Shown here piece after piece: positions 8,595 through 17,056 of a DNA stretch of 64,000 bases. The translations under genes and the position numbers were made by a program. Below the pieces are notes generated by a model. The model did not search any database and had not been told where the DNA came from. It saw only the letters and a program-made list of their open reading frames with translations. How positions within the stretch are numbered: position 1 is the first letter of the stretch; the number at the start of each line of letters is the position of its first letter. Origin of the DNA: Jannaschia faecimaris (lineage in GTDB: Bacteria; Pseudomonadota; Alphaproteobacteria; Rhodobacterales; Rhodobacteraceae); assembly GCF_900107415.1 (NCBI RefSeq), contig NZ_FNPX01000013.1, positions 1 through 64,000 of the forward strand, given 5' to 3'.

Positions 8595-9067
8595 TCCACG
8601 AAACCATCGAAGATTTCGCCGCCTCCATCCCAGGTATGGGGGCGCTGATGGGCTTGGACCTTGGCACCAAGACCTGCGGCGTTGCCGTCAGCGACACGTT
8701 CCGCAGCGTTTCCACCCCACTGGAGACCGTGCGCCGGACCAAGTTCACCGCCGATGCAGAAGCGCTGGAGGTCATTCTTGCCAAACGTGCGGTCGTCGGC
8801 CTTATTCTCGGGTTGCCGCTGAACATGGATGGGAGCGAGGGGCCTCGCGCGCAATCGACCCGCGCCTTTGCACGCAATCTGTCCCGGCGCATTGACACGC
8901 CCATCACCTATTGGGACGAACGCCTATCGACGGTTGCCGCCGAACGCGCGCTGCTGGAGGCGGATACGTCACGAAAGCGTCGCGCGGAGGTGATCGATCA
9001 TGTCGCCGCAGGATATATCTTGCAGGGCGCGCTGGATCGCCTGCGCCATCTTGGAGTGAGCCCGTGA
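8591..9067 (+). CDS. ruvX: RuvX/YqgF RNase H-fold nuclease (pre-16S rRNA processing; putative Holliday junction resolvase)
   Basis: The 158-residue protein has the YqgF fold: MGLDLGTKTCGVAVSD (first catalytic Asp in LDLG), GLPLNMDGSEGPRAQ, a third motif YWDERLSTVAAER, and a C-terminal acidic site DHVAAGYILQ. Members act in 16S rRNA 5'-end maturation and have been described as RuvC-like resolvases; which applies here is not visible. The N-terminal extension of about 18 residues before the first strand is normal in this order. The start overlaps ccmI and the stop overlaps the next gene. Confidence 0.9.
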   Translation: MIHETIEDFAASIPGMGALMGLDLGTKTCGVAVSDTFRSVSTPLETVRRTKFTADAEALEVILAKRAVVGLILGLPLNMDGSEGPRAQSTRAFARNLSRRIDTPITYWDERLSTVAAERALLEADTSRKRRAEVIDHVAAGYILQGALDRLRHLGVSP

Positions 9068-9309
9068 CGAACGACCCGACCTCCGACCGTATCTGGTCGC
9101 GCGCTGAAATCGAAAGCCCGTGCGTGAAACTCTGTGTGGTGCACCCGGAGACCCGGCTTTGCGCCGGATGCCACCGCTCCATAGACGAGATTACCGCTTG
9201 GTCGCGCATGGCCCCGGAGGATCGCCGGGCGGTTATGGATCAACTGGCGGATCGTGCGGGATTGGCCAAGGGCCGACGCGGGGGGCGTACCGCTCGGCTG
9301 AAGCGGTAG
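9064..9309 (+). CDS. DUF1289 domain protein
   Basis: Read from the GTG at 9064, which overlaps the ruvX stop as GTGA, the product has 81 residues. It has the DUF1289 cysteine pattern SPCVKLCVV...RLCAGCHRSIDEI, probably a small metal-binding knuckle, followed by WSRMAPEDRRAVM and a basic tail. An upstream extension of the frame lies entirely inside ruvX and is rejected. Function is unknown; it usually accompanies ruvX in this order. Confidence 0.88.
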   Translation: MTNDPTSDRIWSRAEIESPCVKLCVVHPETRLCAGCHRSIDEITAWSRMAPEDRRAVMDQLADRAGLAKGRRGGRTARLKR

Positions 9310-9313
9310 TCCG

Positions 9314-10132
9314 TCAGAATATTGCCTTGCGCAGCATGTTCAGCGCGACGAGGAACAGAAAGAACGCGAACGCCCGCTTTAGCGGGGCCGGGTTCATCGA
9401 ATGCGCCAGTTTCACGCCCAACGGTGCAGTCAGCATGGTCATCGCAATGACAATCAGAAAAGCCGGGCCGTTGACCAGCCCAACCGTAAAGGGCGGCAAT
9501 CCATCGCCCGCTGGCAGCACCAGGAAGAGAATGACGGCAGGGACTGCAATCAACATTCCGAAACCGGCCGCTGTAGCGACGGCGCGGTGGATCGGCACCC
9601 CGTGCAGCGTCATCAGCGGCACGCCGAAGCTGCCCCCACCGATGCCCATCAGGACCGAAGCAAAGCCCACGGCGGGTGAGTAGATGAAGCGCTTCCAGCC
9701 TGTCGGCATAACCTCTGCAAGGCGCCAGTTCGGCTTGGAGAAGGTCATATAGACCGCCACAATGAGGGCCAGCACGGCGAAAATCGCCGTCAGCGTTTGA
9801 GAGCGAAGCTGCGTCGCGACAAGCGAGCCGACCAAGGCACCGATCACGATACCCAGCCCCCAGCCTTTCAGAATCGCAAGCTCGACCGCGCCCTTGGCGT
9901 GGTGCGCTCGGACCGATCGCCAACTAGTCACCACGATCGTCGCCAGCGACGTGGCGACGCAAACCTGCATGATGCTGCCGCTTTCATAGCCCAGGATCTG
10001 GAACACGTAGTAGAACGCAGGCACCAGAACGATGCCGCCGCCGACCCCCAGAAGTCCGGCCAACACGCCCGCGAAAGCGCCGACGACCAGAAGGAAAGCA
10101 ATGAGCGGAAGAAGCGTGGCAAAATCGGGCAT
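9314..10132 (-). CDS. TauE/SafE family membrane transporter (sulfite exporter type)
   Basis: From the ATG at 10132 the product has 272 residues and about eight membrane helices in two repeats. The family hallmark is the N-terminal GVLAGLLGVGGGIVLVPAF and its counterpart VLMGIGGGSFGVPLMTLHGV in the second half. TauE/SafE proteins export sulfite, sulfoacetate or related anions, or import small organic acids; no neighbouring gene fixes the substrate. A frame extension of 23 codons upstream lacks a membrane helix and is not used. The stop is 4 bases from the convergent DUF1289 stop. Confidence 0.85.
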   Translation of the reverse strand: MPDFATLLPLIAFLLVVGAFAGVLAGLLGVGGGIVLVPAFYYVFQILGYESGSIMQVCVATSLATIVVTSWRSVRAHHAKGAVELAILKGWGLGIVIGALVGSLVATQLRSQTLTAIFAVLALIVAVYMTFSKPNWRLAEVMPTGWKRFIYSPAVGFASVLMGIGGGSFGVPLMTLHGVPIHRAVATAAGFGMLIAVPAVILFLVLPAGDGLPPFTVGLVNGPAFLIVIAMTMLTAPLGVKLAHSMNPAPLKRAFAFFLFLVALNMLRKAIF

Positions 10133-10326
10133 CGGGGCCTCCGGTTGTATTAGGACGCCCATACAAGCCCCCCTACCGCGCGACCAGTGTCGATCGCGCA
10201 TTCTGAGATTCTAAACTGGATGTCGTGGGGCGGTATCGACGCTGAACACCGTCCTATTGGGAGGGCCGGAGATGTCTCGACGTTGGCAAGTGCCGGGGGC
10301 AACGCCGCCGGTTGAGTTTCGCTGCC

Positions 10327-11316
10327 TCAGGCCGCCGCTGTAACCACGTGGTCTAACGCTGCATGCAGGACGTCGGCCCCTGCCCCGGGCTTTGCCGCGC
10401 CTTCGGACAGAGTGCGCCGCCAGCCACGAGCCCCCGGCAAGCCGCCAAAAAGCCCCAGCATATGTCGCGTCACCTGGTTCAGCTTGCCACCGTCGGCCAG
10501 ATGCGCCTTGATGTGCGGCACCATGGCCATGGCCGCTGCCACGCGATCCGCTTGCGGACACGGCTGGCCAAAGACCCGGCTATCGGCGGAAAGCAGGACA
10601 TTGCCCGGATCGTGGTACGCCGCGCGCCCGATCATCACGCCATCTACATGTTTCAACTGCTCAACGGCTTCATCCAGTGTCGCGATCCCGCCATTAATCG
10701 AAATGTGCAATTCGGGAAAACGGGCCTTCATCGCATGGACCAACGAGTAGTCGAGCGGCGGAATATCTCGGTTTTCCTTTGGGGACAGTCCTTGCAACCA
10801 CGCCTTGCGGGCATGGATCTGCACACGGCGCACACCGGCATCGCCCATCCGCGCCAACAGGTCGGGAAGCACCTGTTCCGCCTCCTGCTCGTCCACACCG
10901 ATGCGGGACTTCATGGTGACCGGAACCGAACCCGCCGCGTCAGCCATCGCACGCAGGCAATCCGCCACCAACACCGGTGTTTCCATAAGGATCGCGCCGA
11001 ATGACCCCGACTGAACCCGGTCCGAAGGGCATCCGACGTTCAGATTGACTTCCGCGTAGCCTCGGTCGACGCCCATCCGCGTGGCCTCGGCCAATTCAGC
11101 TGGGTCACTTCCACCCAATTGCAGGGCGACCGGATGTTCTCTGGTGTCGAAGTCCAACAGATGCCTGGCCCCTCCCCTGATCAAAGCGGCCGCGGTGACC
11201 ATCTCGGTGTAAAGCAACACTTGTCGCGACAAGACACGATGGAACGCACGGCAATGCCGGTCGGTCCAGTCCATCATGGGTGCAACGGATAGCCTAGCGT
11301 GTTGAGTTTTCAGCAT
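10327..11316 (-). CDS. dusA: tRNA-dihydrouridine synthase A
   Basis: The 329-residue flavoenzyme reduces uridines in the tRNA D-loop. Signatures are SVAPMMDWTD near the N-terminus, NLNVGCPSDRVQSGSFGAIL with the catalytic Cys96, KSRIGVD, and QIHARKAWLQGLSPKENRD. The segment LLYTEMVTAAALIRG and the length point to the DusA subfamily rather than DusB or DusC. It stands alone, convergent with no partner, and has 194 bases to the TauE-type gene. Confidence 0.93.
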   Translation of the reverse strand: MLKTQHARLSVAPMMDWTDRHCRAFHRVLSRQVLLYTEMVTAAALIRGGARHLLDFDTREHPVALQLGGSDPAELAEATRMGVDRGYAEVNLNVGCPSDRVQSGSFGAILMETPVLVADCLRAMADAAGSVPVTMKSRIGVDEQEAEQVLPDLLARMGDAGVRRVQIHARKAWLQGLSPKENRDIPPLDYSLVHAMKARFPELHISINGGIATLDEAVEQLKHVDGVMIGRAAYHDPGNVLLSADSRVFGQPCPQADRVAAAMAMVPHIKAHLADGGKLNQVTRHMLGLFGGLPGARGWRRTLSEGAAKPGAGADVLHAALDHVVTAAA

Positions 11317-11663
11317 TATAATTTATCTTCAGTCGCTTGTGGGTCAATTTATTACGCAGCAATAAGCCCGAAGCCCCCCATTTTCCCTCATTTTTCGACG
11401 ACTCATTTCACAGACAGAACGTATGTTACCCAGTATATAAGCAAGCTTTCTTCCGATGAATACCGGGTCCAGTTCAAACGACGTTTCGGGCCGTCGCCTG
11501 GTCGGCTGAAACGCCCGTTCTTCTCGGTTGGAGAAACCCCCGATCGACCGCACGATTTGGCGCTTAGATGCCGGGGACTTGAGTTCAGGCATCGACCATG
11601 CGCCCGCACCGACAGCCTCTCTTGTTTAGACGGCCCCGCCCCCACGCGAAACCATCGACAGAG
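11317..11663. other. 347-bp stretch without a gene
   Basis: This gap lies upstream of dusA and downstream of the minus-strand LysR gene. Base composition is more AT-rich near 11310-11450, which suits the dusA promoter. Frames crossing it give products unlike any family and lack ribosome binding sites. I see no hairpin with a T run. Confidence 0.5.
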
Positions 11664-12590
11664 TCAGCCTTGGATAGATGACCCCGACGACACCGCCGAG
11701 ACTTTCTCGGCCAGACCCCGCGCGAGAAGATCGAATACCAGCCGAATCCGACGGTTTGTCTTCAATTCTCTATGTGTGACGAGCCAGATCGGGAACTGCA
11801 CCGAGGGAAAGTCAGGAAACACTTTCTCCACGCCCGGCGCGGCCTCACCCAGAACCTCGGGTTGCATGGCAATGCCGTAGCCGAATTTCACCAGCTCCCA
11901 AGCAACAACGCCACTGTCCGTTGACATGACGAAACTCTCGGGGCGGACGGGGATCCCCATGTCGGCATATGTCGCGACCAGATGCTCGGGATTGGTGCCG
12001 CCAACGAACGCATGATCGGCAAGGTCGAGCGGCGTTCGCGGTCGGCCAGCCCGATCAAGATAGCTGGTTGCCGCGTAGAGGTTCGCGCGGAAGTCGCCGA
12101 TATGTCGCGCGATGAGGTCCGGCTGATCGGGGCGGACATGTCTGATGGCGATATCCGCCTCACGCTTCGCAAGATTGCGAAGATCGCTCGAACATACGAG
12201 GTGCACGCGCACCCCCGGTGCCGTTTTCCGCAACGGTGCGAGTAATTCGGGCAGGATCGCAGCCGACGCCAGATCGGTCGCGGTGACGAAGACGTCTCCC
12301 GTCACAGACTGCGACTTGCCATCGGCCACCATCGAGATCAGCGTCGCCGCTTCGGCCATTGCCTTGACATGATCTAACAAGTCACTGCCCGACTCGGTAA
12401 TGTCCAACCCCCTGACGCTGCGCTCGAAGAGCGTTACGCCAAGTATTTCTTCGAGCGCCGAAATCTGCCGGCCGATCGTTGGCTGCGTCGAATTCAATGC
12501 CCTTGCGGCACCGCTGAACGATCCTTCCTCGGCGGTGGCAAGAAATGCCCGCACATGGTTCCAATCAAAGGATATTGCCGGCCAGTTCAT
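11664..12590 (-). CDS. LysR family transcriptional regulator
   Basis: The 308-residue protein has an N-terminal LysR winged helix (about residues 8-66: FDWNHVRAFLATAEEGSFSG, then AARALNSTQPTIGRQISALE) and a C-terminal inducer-binding domain. The ATG at 12590 (MNWPAISFDWNHVRAF) is chosen because it is the usual beginning; 21 more codons upstream would run toward the divergent gene. It is divergent from the methyltransferase 89 bases away, the normal LysR arrangement with its target. The inducer is unknown. Confidence 0.9.
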   Translation of the reverse strand: MNWPAISFDWNHVRAFLATAEEGSFSGAARALNSTQPTIGRQISALEEILGVTLFERSVRGLDITESGSDLLDHVKAMAEAATLISMVADGKSQSVTGDVFVTATDLASAAILPELLAPLRKTAPGVRVHLVCSSDLRNLAKREADIAIRHVRPDQPDLIARHIGDFRANLYAATSYLDRAGRPRTPLDLADHAFVGGTNPEHLVATYADMGIPVRPESFVMSTDSGVVAWELVKFGYGIAMQPEVLGEAAPGVEKVFPDFPSVQFPIWLVTHRELKTNRRIRLVFDLLARGLAEKVSAVSSGSSIQG

Positions 12591-12679
12591 GCGTTGGCGT
12601 ATAGCAGTTGGACGAAATTCCACAATAGACCTTCCGTTTGCGTATGCCGACATAGGCTGCGACAGAAGAAAGGCCCACT

Positions 12680-13324
12680 ATGCTAAGCTCACCCACTTCT
12701 CGCCCATCGATAAGGTTTTGGGACCGAGTTGCGCCGAAATACGCCCGGAAACCCATCTCTGACCCTGTCGCCTATGAGAAATCCCTGTCTGCGGTCGCCG
12801 CGCTTTTGAGAACAAGTGATCTGGTTCTGGAGATCGGCTGCGGCACCGGCACAACGGCGTTGCGATTGGCACCCAGGGTCGCACATTATACGGCAACCGA
12901 CGGCGCGCGTGGCATGGTCGAGATCGCGCAGGCCAAGCTTGGGCCCGATGCACCGGCCAACGTCACGTTTAAACACGCCGACGCGTTGGAAATGCCCGAG
13001 GCGACCAAATTCGAAGCCATCTGTGCCTTCAGCCTTCTCCATGTCGTGCGAGATGTGTCCGAAGTGCTGGAACGTTCCTACCGGCAATTGAAGCCCGGCG
13101 GTATCTTCATCTCGAAAACGGTCTGCCTGAAACACCTGAACCCACCGATGCGCGTGATGGTGCGCATTCTCAGCGCAATCGGTATCGCCCCAAGACTTAC
13201 GTTCCTGAGTCGTGATGAGCTTGTCGCGCTTCTGGGCGCAGCGGGCTTCACGGTTGAGCGGAGCACATACTTCGATGCCAAGCGGATGAGCCCGTTTATC
13301 GTCGCGCGCCGTCCGGCCAATTGA
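12680..13324 (+). CDS. class I SAM-dependent methyltransferase
   Basis: The 214-residue protein is a class I methyltransferase. Motif I is VLEIGCGTGTTALRLAP (about 49-65), motif II YTATDGARGMVEIA, then HADALEMP, FSLLHVVRD and LKPGGIFISKTV. The Methyltransf_11/25 architecture is used for many small-molecule and some quinone or lipid substrates; the sequence does not tell which. It is divergent from the LysR gene, which probably regulates it. Confidence 0.88.
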   Translation: MLSSPTSRPSIRFWDRVAPKYARKPISDPVAYEKSLSAVAALLRTSDLVLEIGCGTGTTALRLAPRVAHYTATDGARGMVEIAQAKLGPDAPANVTFKHADALEMPEATKFEAICAFSLLHVVRDVSEVLERSYRQLKPGGIFISKTVCLKHLNPPMRVMVRILSAIGIAPRLTFLSRDELVALLGAAGFTVERSTYFDAKRMSPFIVARRPAN

Positions 13325-13420
13325 TGCCAAGGCATACGGTCGAATGGATGTGCACACGCGACTATAGCCCAACAAGAACGACCGCCGCTTGAGAAAACTC
13401 GAAGCGAATACCCTCTCAAC

Positions 13421-13669
13421 GTGCAGTTTCGCGACATTCATCAACTGGCTAGGAAATCATATCTCGAAACGCTGCTCGCCAATGAAGTTTCCGAGACGCT
13501 GCTCCTCATTGTCGTCGTCGTCGTCATCGAAATTCCGATTGCCATGGTGCTGCTTTCGCTGCTGCTCACACGCAAGGTCCCGCGTCCCCTGACGCTCATC
13601 CCCGCCGCAGTCACCGCGTTGGGGATGGTTTCGGTCCCGCCCACTGACATGGACAACATGGCAAGATAG
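13421..13669 (+). CDS. small membrane protein, possibly a degenerate DUF6326 gene
   Basis: An 82-codon frame from a GTG start encodes two hydrophobic segments, SETLLLIVVVVVIEIPIAMV followed by LLSLLLTRKVPRP, then LTLIPAAVTALGMV. The IEIPIAMVLLS-RKV pattern resembles the central helices of DUF6326 membrane proteins, which normally have one further helix before and after. Both flanks are missing and there is no convincing ribosome binding site, so it may be a relic. The resemblance is from memory and weak. Confidence 0.35.
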   Translation: MQFRDIHQLARKSYLETLLANEVSETLLLIVVVVVIEIPIAMVLLSLLLTRKVPRPLTLIPAAVTALGMVSVPPTDMDNMAR

Positions 13670-13745
13670 GTGGCCGGTGTTCCATGGAGGCAAATGCGCC
13701 GGCACCCCGGCCTGGGCCGTCACTCGGGACAGCCCGGCGACCCAG

Positions 13746-13772
13746 CGAAAGGGCGCGCCGTTGGCGCGCCCC
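13746..13772 (-). terminator. hairpin after haloalkane dehalogenase gene
   Basis: Perfect 8-bp arms GGCGCGCC (13752-13759 and 13763-13770) with a 3-base loop lie 10 bases after the dehalogenase stop. On the minus strand the stem is followed by CCCTTTC, so the T tract is poor and termination may be weak. Confidence 0.55.
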
Positions 13773-13779
13773 GGGCCTG

Positions 13780-14760
13780 TCAATTTCGGCGAAGCCAGTC
13801 CGAAATCGCGCGACCAATAGCGACTGGTTGATCTTCCTGAATGAAGTGAAGCCCCTGACCGACGAAGGCTGTTTCAAGGTCATCAATCAGGCCCGTGTAG
13901 AAGGGCACCGCCTGTGGCGGTACAAGAGCGCCCGGCTCGGCATAGGCCAACAGAACCGGCATCTCGGTCTCACCCATGAAGGTGCCGATGTCATTGAGAA
14001 GTTGCACGCTGGACGTCGGCTCACCACCGATAGGCACTTCGCGGGGCCACATCCAAGTCGGCAGACGGCTTTCGACGGTTTCATACGGCGCACGATATTC
14101 CGCGGCGGCGGCGTCGCCCAGCGGACGGTTGACCATCATCGGCAAGATACCTTCGACGAACATGTTATCCTCCATGATCATCTGGCGGCCTTGCTCGGGG
14201 TCGCGCATGTCTCGGAACATGTCCCCCATCTCCTCCCCCATCGCTTCATAGCTGGCCTGGGGGAACGCGGGTGGCAGGAGGCCCTCCATAAAGGCCAGGC
14301 GGACAACCATGTCCGGATGGCGACGGGCGAAATCCCATGCCAGTGCCGCCCCCCAGTCGTGACCGACCAATGTGATTTCGGTCAGGCCCAACGCATCGAC
14401 GAAGGCGTCGAGGTGCCGCGCATGATCCTGAAAGGTATAGTCGAGATCGGGCTTGCCTGAGTGCCCCATTCCGATCAGGTCGGGCGCAATCGCACGATGT
14501 GTCGCGCTGACAAACGGGATTACATTCCGCCAAAGATACGCCGACGTGGGATTGCCGTGCAAGAAGACAACGGGATCGCCCTTCCCCTCCTCCAGATAGG
14601 ACATGGTCGTTTCAAGCACGGGGATCTCTTGGCGCGCGATGGTCAACTCTTCCGACACCGTGACAGCGGGCAATCGGGGTCCGGATTCTTGCGCGTGAAC
14701 GGCATTGAACGACACTGCGAGGAGCGCTGCGAGGGCGGATGGTCTCAGGAAATTGGACAT
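13780..14760 (-). CDS. exported haloalkane dehalogenase (HLD-II-like alpha/beta hydrolase)
   Basis: The 326-residue protein has the full haloalkane dehalogenase set: oxyanion/halide motif FLHGNPTSAYLWRN (Asn70), nucleophile elbow GHDWG (Asp135 with halide-binding Trp136), an acid at the HLD-II position (Glu159 in LAFMEG), and catalytic His305 (GLHFIQED). These enzymes hydrolyse haloalkanes to alcohols. Unusually it begins with a signal peptide (residues 1-23, cleavage after NAVHA), predicting a periplasmic enzyme, whereas most characterised members are cytoplasmic. GGAGAG precedes the ATG. It follows the DUF1330 gene by 63 bases and probably shares its TetR-controlled promoter. An epoxide hydrolase of the same fold is the main alternative, but the Asn/Trp halide pair argues for dehalogenase. 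Confidence 0.85.
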   Translation of the reverse strand: MSNFLRPSALAALLAVSFNAVHAQESGPRLPAVTVSEELTIARQEIPVLETTMSYLEEGKGDPVVFLHGNPTSAYLWRNVIPFVSATHRAIAPDLIGMGHSGKPDLDYTFQDHARHLDAFVDALGLTEITLVGHDWGAALAWDFARRHPDMVVRLAFMEGLLPPAFPQASYEAMGEEMGDMFRDMRDPEQGRQMIMEDNMFVEGILPMMVNRPLGDAAAAEYRAPYETVESRLPTWMWPREVPIGGEPTSSVQLLNDIGTFMGETEMPVLLAYAEPGALVPPQAVPFYTGLIDDLETAFVGQGLHFIQEDQPVAIGRAISDWLRRN

Positions 14761-14823
14761 AATCTCTCCAGTCCGGGGCGATATCGCGTACCGGTTATGT
14801 TGGGTTTTCAGGTTTGGAAGGGA

Positions 14824-15120
14824 TCAGGCGGCAGGAGCCTGATACGAGACGAACTGCATTTCGCCGGCTTCATCCCGCAGGCGCGCATGTTGTTGGTAAT
14901 CGGGGGAGTTGAACCATGCGTTCAATGCGTCAAGATCGGGGAACTGCACCACGCTCGTCATGTGCTGTTTCGCCTCGTCGCCGATCAACGTCGCCGAGGA
15001 TGCGCCGCGCAGCACAAGCTTGCCACCGTGCGCGGCGATCGTCGGGCCGGTTGCCGCCGCATACTCTTGCATCTTGGTTGGGTCGTTCACTTTGATACGG
15101 GATACGAAAAAGGCTGTCAC
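14824..15120 (-). CDS. DUF1330 domain protein
   Basis: From the GTG at 15120, which has an AAGGAG site 8 bases upstream, the product has 98 residues. It is a dimeric alpha/beta barrel of the DUF1330 type: TAFFVSRIKVNDPTKMQEYA, GGKLVLRG, VVQFPDLDALNAWFNSPDYQ. Function is unknown. A longer frame from 15261 would cross the TetR operator and start of the divergent gene and is not used. It heads the DUF1330-dehalogenase unit. Confidence 0.85.
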   Translation of the reverse strand: MTAFFVSRIKVNDPTKMQEYAAATGPTIAAHGGKLVLRGASSATLIGDEAKQHMTSVVQFPDLDALNAWFNSPDYQQHARLRDEAGEMQFVSYQAPAA

Positions 15121-15148
15121 TGCTGGTTCTCCTTGACCTGATCTAAGT

Positions 15149-15198
15149 TGTACATCTATGTATAAAACTGACTCAGACATATTGTCCATAGGTGTACA
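15149..15198. promoter_or_regulatory. paired inverted operator between DUF1330 and tetR
   Basis: TGTACATCTATG (15149-15160) and CATAGGTGTACA (15187-15198) are inverted copies of one 12-bp motif with a single mismatch, 38 bases centre to centre. They lie in the 104-bp divergent intergenic region and are the best candidate binding sites of the adjacent TetR protein for control of both directions. Confidence 0.65.
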
Positions 15199-15224
15199 TA
15201 ATAAGTTTGTGAAGGAGTGCCGAA

Positions 15225-15830
15225 TTGGGGAGACCGTCAAGTTTTCACCGCGGAGCGGCAATCGAGACCGCGATGCAGGAGTTCTGGAGCAACGGCTACG
15301 AGGCGACGTCCGTCAAGGCGATCTCGGAGACGCTCGGCATAACGCGGTCAAGTTTCTATAACGCCTTCGGGTCCCGCGAAGACCTGTTCAAGGAGGCATT
15401 GGCCGTGTACTTCGTGCAATCGCCCGATGCGGCCTTGAATGAGGTCCTTCCGGACACCCGTATTCTTGAACTGCTGACCTGGACATTTCGGGCCGTTTGC
15501 GCGGCCCGCGCCAGCAATCGAAAGGGTCGCGGATGCCTTGTGATCAATAGCCTGACCGAGCTGGGCGGCACGCATGAGGAACTTGGCGCGATGATCACGA
15601 ACGCTGTTCTAGGAGGTGCGGCCCGATTTGAAAAATTGCTGAAGATCGCGGTCGAGAGCGGTGAACTGGACGCCGAGACGGACGTGCACGCCAAGGCATT
15701 GGCGCTGCAAAACCTTTTGATAGGACTGAACGCCTTTGCCACAGCCCTGCACGACGAAGAGGAGCTTTGGTTGACGGCAAAAACCACCCTTGAAGCATTA
15801 GGCCTCTACGACGGCGTTCAGGACGCGTGA
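15225..15830 (+). CDS. TetR family transcriptional regulator
   Basis: The 201-residue protein has a TetR N-terminal domain (residues 8-58: AAIETAMQEFWSNGYEATSV, KAISETLGITRSSFYNAFGS, REDLFKEAL) and a helical ligand domain. It starts with TTG at 15225, supported by GAAGGAGTG about 8 bases upstream; no ATG lies nearby. It is divergent from the DUF1330/dehalogenase genes across a paired inverted operator, so it most likely represses them and itself until a ligand, perhaps a haloalkane or its product, binds. The ligand is inference. Confidence 0.9.
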   Translation: MGRPSSFHRGAAIETAMQEFWSNGYEATSVKAISETLGITRSSFYNAFGSREDLFKEALAVYFVQSPDAALNEVLPDTRILELLTWTFRAVCAARASNRKGRGCLVINSLTELGGTHEELGAMITNAVLGGAARFEKLLKIAVESGELDAETDVHAKALALQNLLIGLNAFATALHDEEELWLTAKTTLEALGLYDGVQDA

Positions 15831-15871
15831 CTTTGATGCCATCCAATTCGTCGTGGCCAAAGGTCGAAAGT

Positions 15872-15893
15872 GGGCGGTCGATTTGAACCGCCC
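15872..15893. terminator. hairpin between converging tetR and DUF6194 genes
   Basis: Perfect 7-bp arms GGGCGGT (15872-15878) and ACCGCCC (15887-15893) lie between the converging stops. Neither side has a real T tract, so a terminator role is only suggested by position. Confidence 0.4.
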
Positions 15894-15906
15894 GTAATCG
15901 CTACGT

Positions 15907-16389
15907 TCACTCTCGGTCCAGGCTTTTCAAACGCCTTTCAAAGGTGATCTGCGCTCTGGAATGTGCGTCGGCCAATAGCGTCTGACACTTGACCCAAGTA
16001 CCCGCCGTCGGACTCAGGACCGCTATCCATGACATCCATCTGTAAATCGGATGCGGTGTAATACGATCCAATGCGGTAAAGTCCCAAGGCCCCTCTACGA
16101 CGCCGCCCTTGCCGGGACGCGGCGGTGGCGGGCCAAAGTGGGAAAGATAGCACTTCTTGCTGACACCGATATTGAGCCGCCAGACGCCAGGACGATTCAA
16201 TGCAGAGGCGTTATCGTTTTGGCTATCTCTTTCTTTGATGGTTGCGAAGTAGGTCCCCGACTTTAACTGCAAGCCGGGATTGTAGAAATATGACGTCTCG
16301 CCCCAAGCGGGCTTGGGCACGACATCGCTCAACGTCGTGACGAGATATTCATGAACGGACTCGATCCCGTTCCATTTGGTCATCAACAT
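15907..16389 (-). CDS. DUF6194 family protein
   Basis: The 160-residue product resembles DUF6194 proteins: AWGETSYFYNP near the start, TYFATIKERDSQNDNASALN, RPGVWRLNIGV, then DRITPHPIYRWMSWIAVLSP and a C-terminal helix. The function of the family is unknown. Its start overlaps the preceding WYL-regulator gene by 41 bases, so it depends on that transcript; a start two codons downstream (16383) is possible. It is the last gene of a three-gene minus-strand operon. Confidence 0.75.
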   Translation of the reverse strand: MLMTKWNGIESVHEYLVTTLSDVVPKPAWGETSYFYNPGLQLKSGTYFATIKERDSQNDNASALNRPGVWRLNIGVSKKCYLSHFGPPPPRPGKGGVVEGPWDFTALDRITPHPIYRWMSWIAVLSPTAGTWVKCQTLLADAHSRAQITFERRLKSLDRE

Positions 16390-17050
16390 GTTTTAAATAG
16401 TCCTCAATAGTCTTACCCGGCTCGGGTTCAAAATGCTTGCCTGTCGTCTCAACGGTCAGCATCCGGTCAATGCGGAAAGCTCGGAAACCACCGCGCAACT
16501 CGCACCACGCCGAGCAGGTCCAAACGCGTCCCCAGTAGTCCGCTTGCAACGGACGGATGACCCGCTCGCTGCTCTGCTCGGTCAGTGAACGATACGCGAT
16601 ACGCAGTTTCATCCGATCCCGAATGGCACGACGCAAAAGGGGCATATGCTTGAAGCCCTCTTGCGCACATTCGAAAGCGTAGACACCAAACCCCCAAGAT
16701 TTTGGCGCGCGGCGTCGGTTTGAGGCATGATCGCCGACCTTGCCCAGCAAGGAGCGCGCAGCGGACTGCAATTCCTCGTCGGCCGCCTCCTGCACAATCG
16801 CCATTCCAAGGCTGAGCGCCTCCAGTTCGATCAGTGAAAGCGCCATGGGCGGCAGGAATACCGGTTCACGCAGGATGTAACCGACGCCGCGCTCACCATC
16901 TATCGGGACACCGCTTGCAGCGAGCGTGTCGATGTCGCGGTAGATTGTCCGCAAAGACACCTCCAACGCGTCAGCGATATCGCGGGCCAAGTGGAGCCGT
17001 CCGTCCCGGACGATCTCCACAATTTCCGCAAGCCGCTCACTGCGTCGCAT
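16349..17050 (-). CDS. WYL-domain transcriptional regulator (YafY type)
   Basis: The 233-residue protein has an N-terminal HTH_11 winged helix (MRRSERLAEIVEIVRDGRLH, then RTIYRDIDTLAASGVPI) and a WYL ligand-binding domain (about 135-215, ending FRIDRML). The WYL domain is thought to bind small molecules or nucleic acid. The gene sits 6 bases after the Dabb gene and overlaps the DUF6194 gene. It is likely to autoregulate through the palindrome at 17413-17433, which is inference from position. Confidence 0.9.
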   Translation of the reverse strand: MRRSERLAEIVEIVRDGRLHLARDIADALEVSLRTIYRDIDTLAASGVPIDGERGVGYILREPVFLPPMALSLIELEALSLGMAIVQEAADEELQSAARSLLGKVGDHASNRRRAPKSWGFGVYAFECAQEGFKHMPLLRRAIRDRMKLRIAYRSLTEQSSERVIRPLQADYWGRVWTCSAWCELRGGFRAFRIDRMLTVETTGKHFEPEPGKTIEDYLKHVDDQMERDRVRS

Positions 17051-17056
17051 GGCGCA

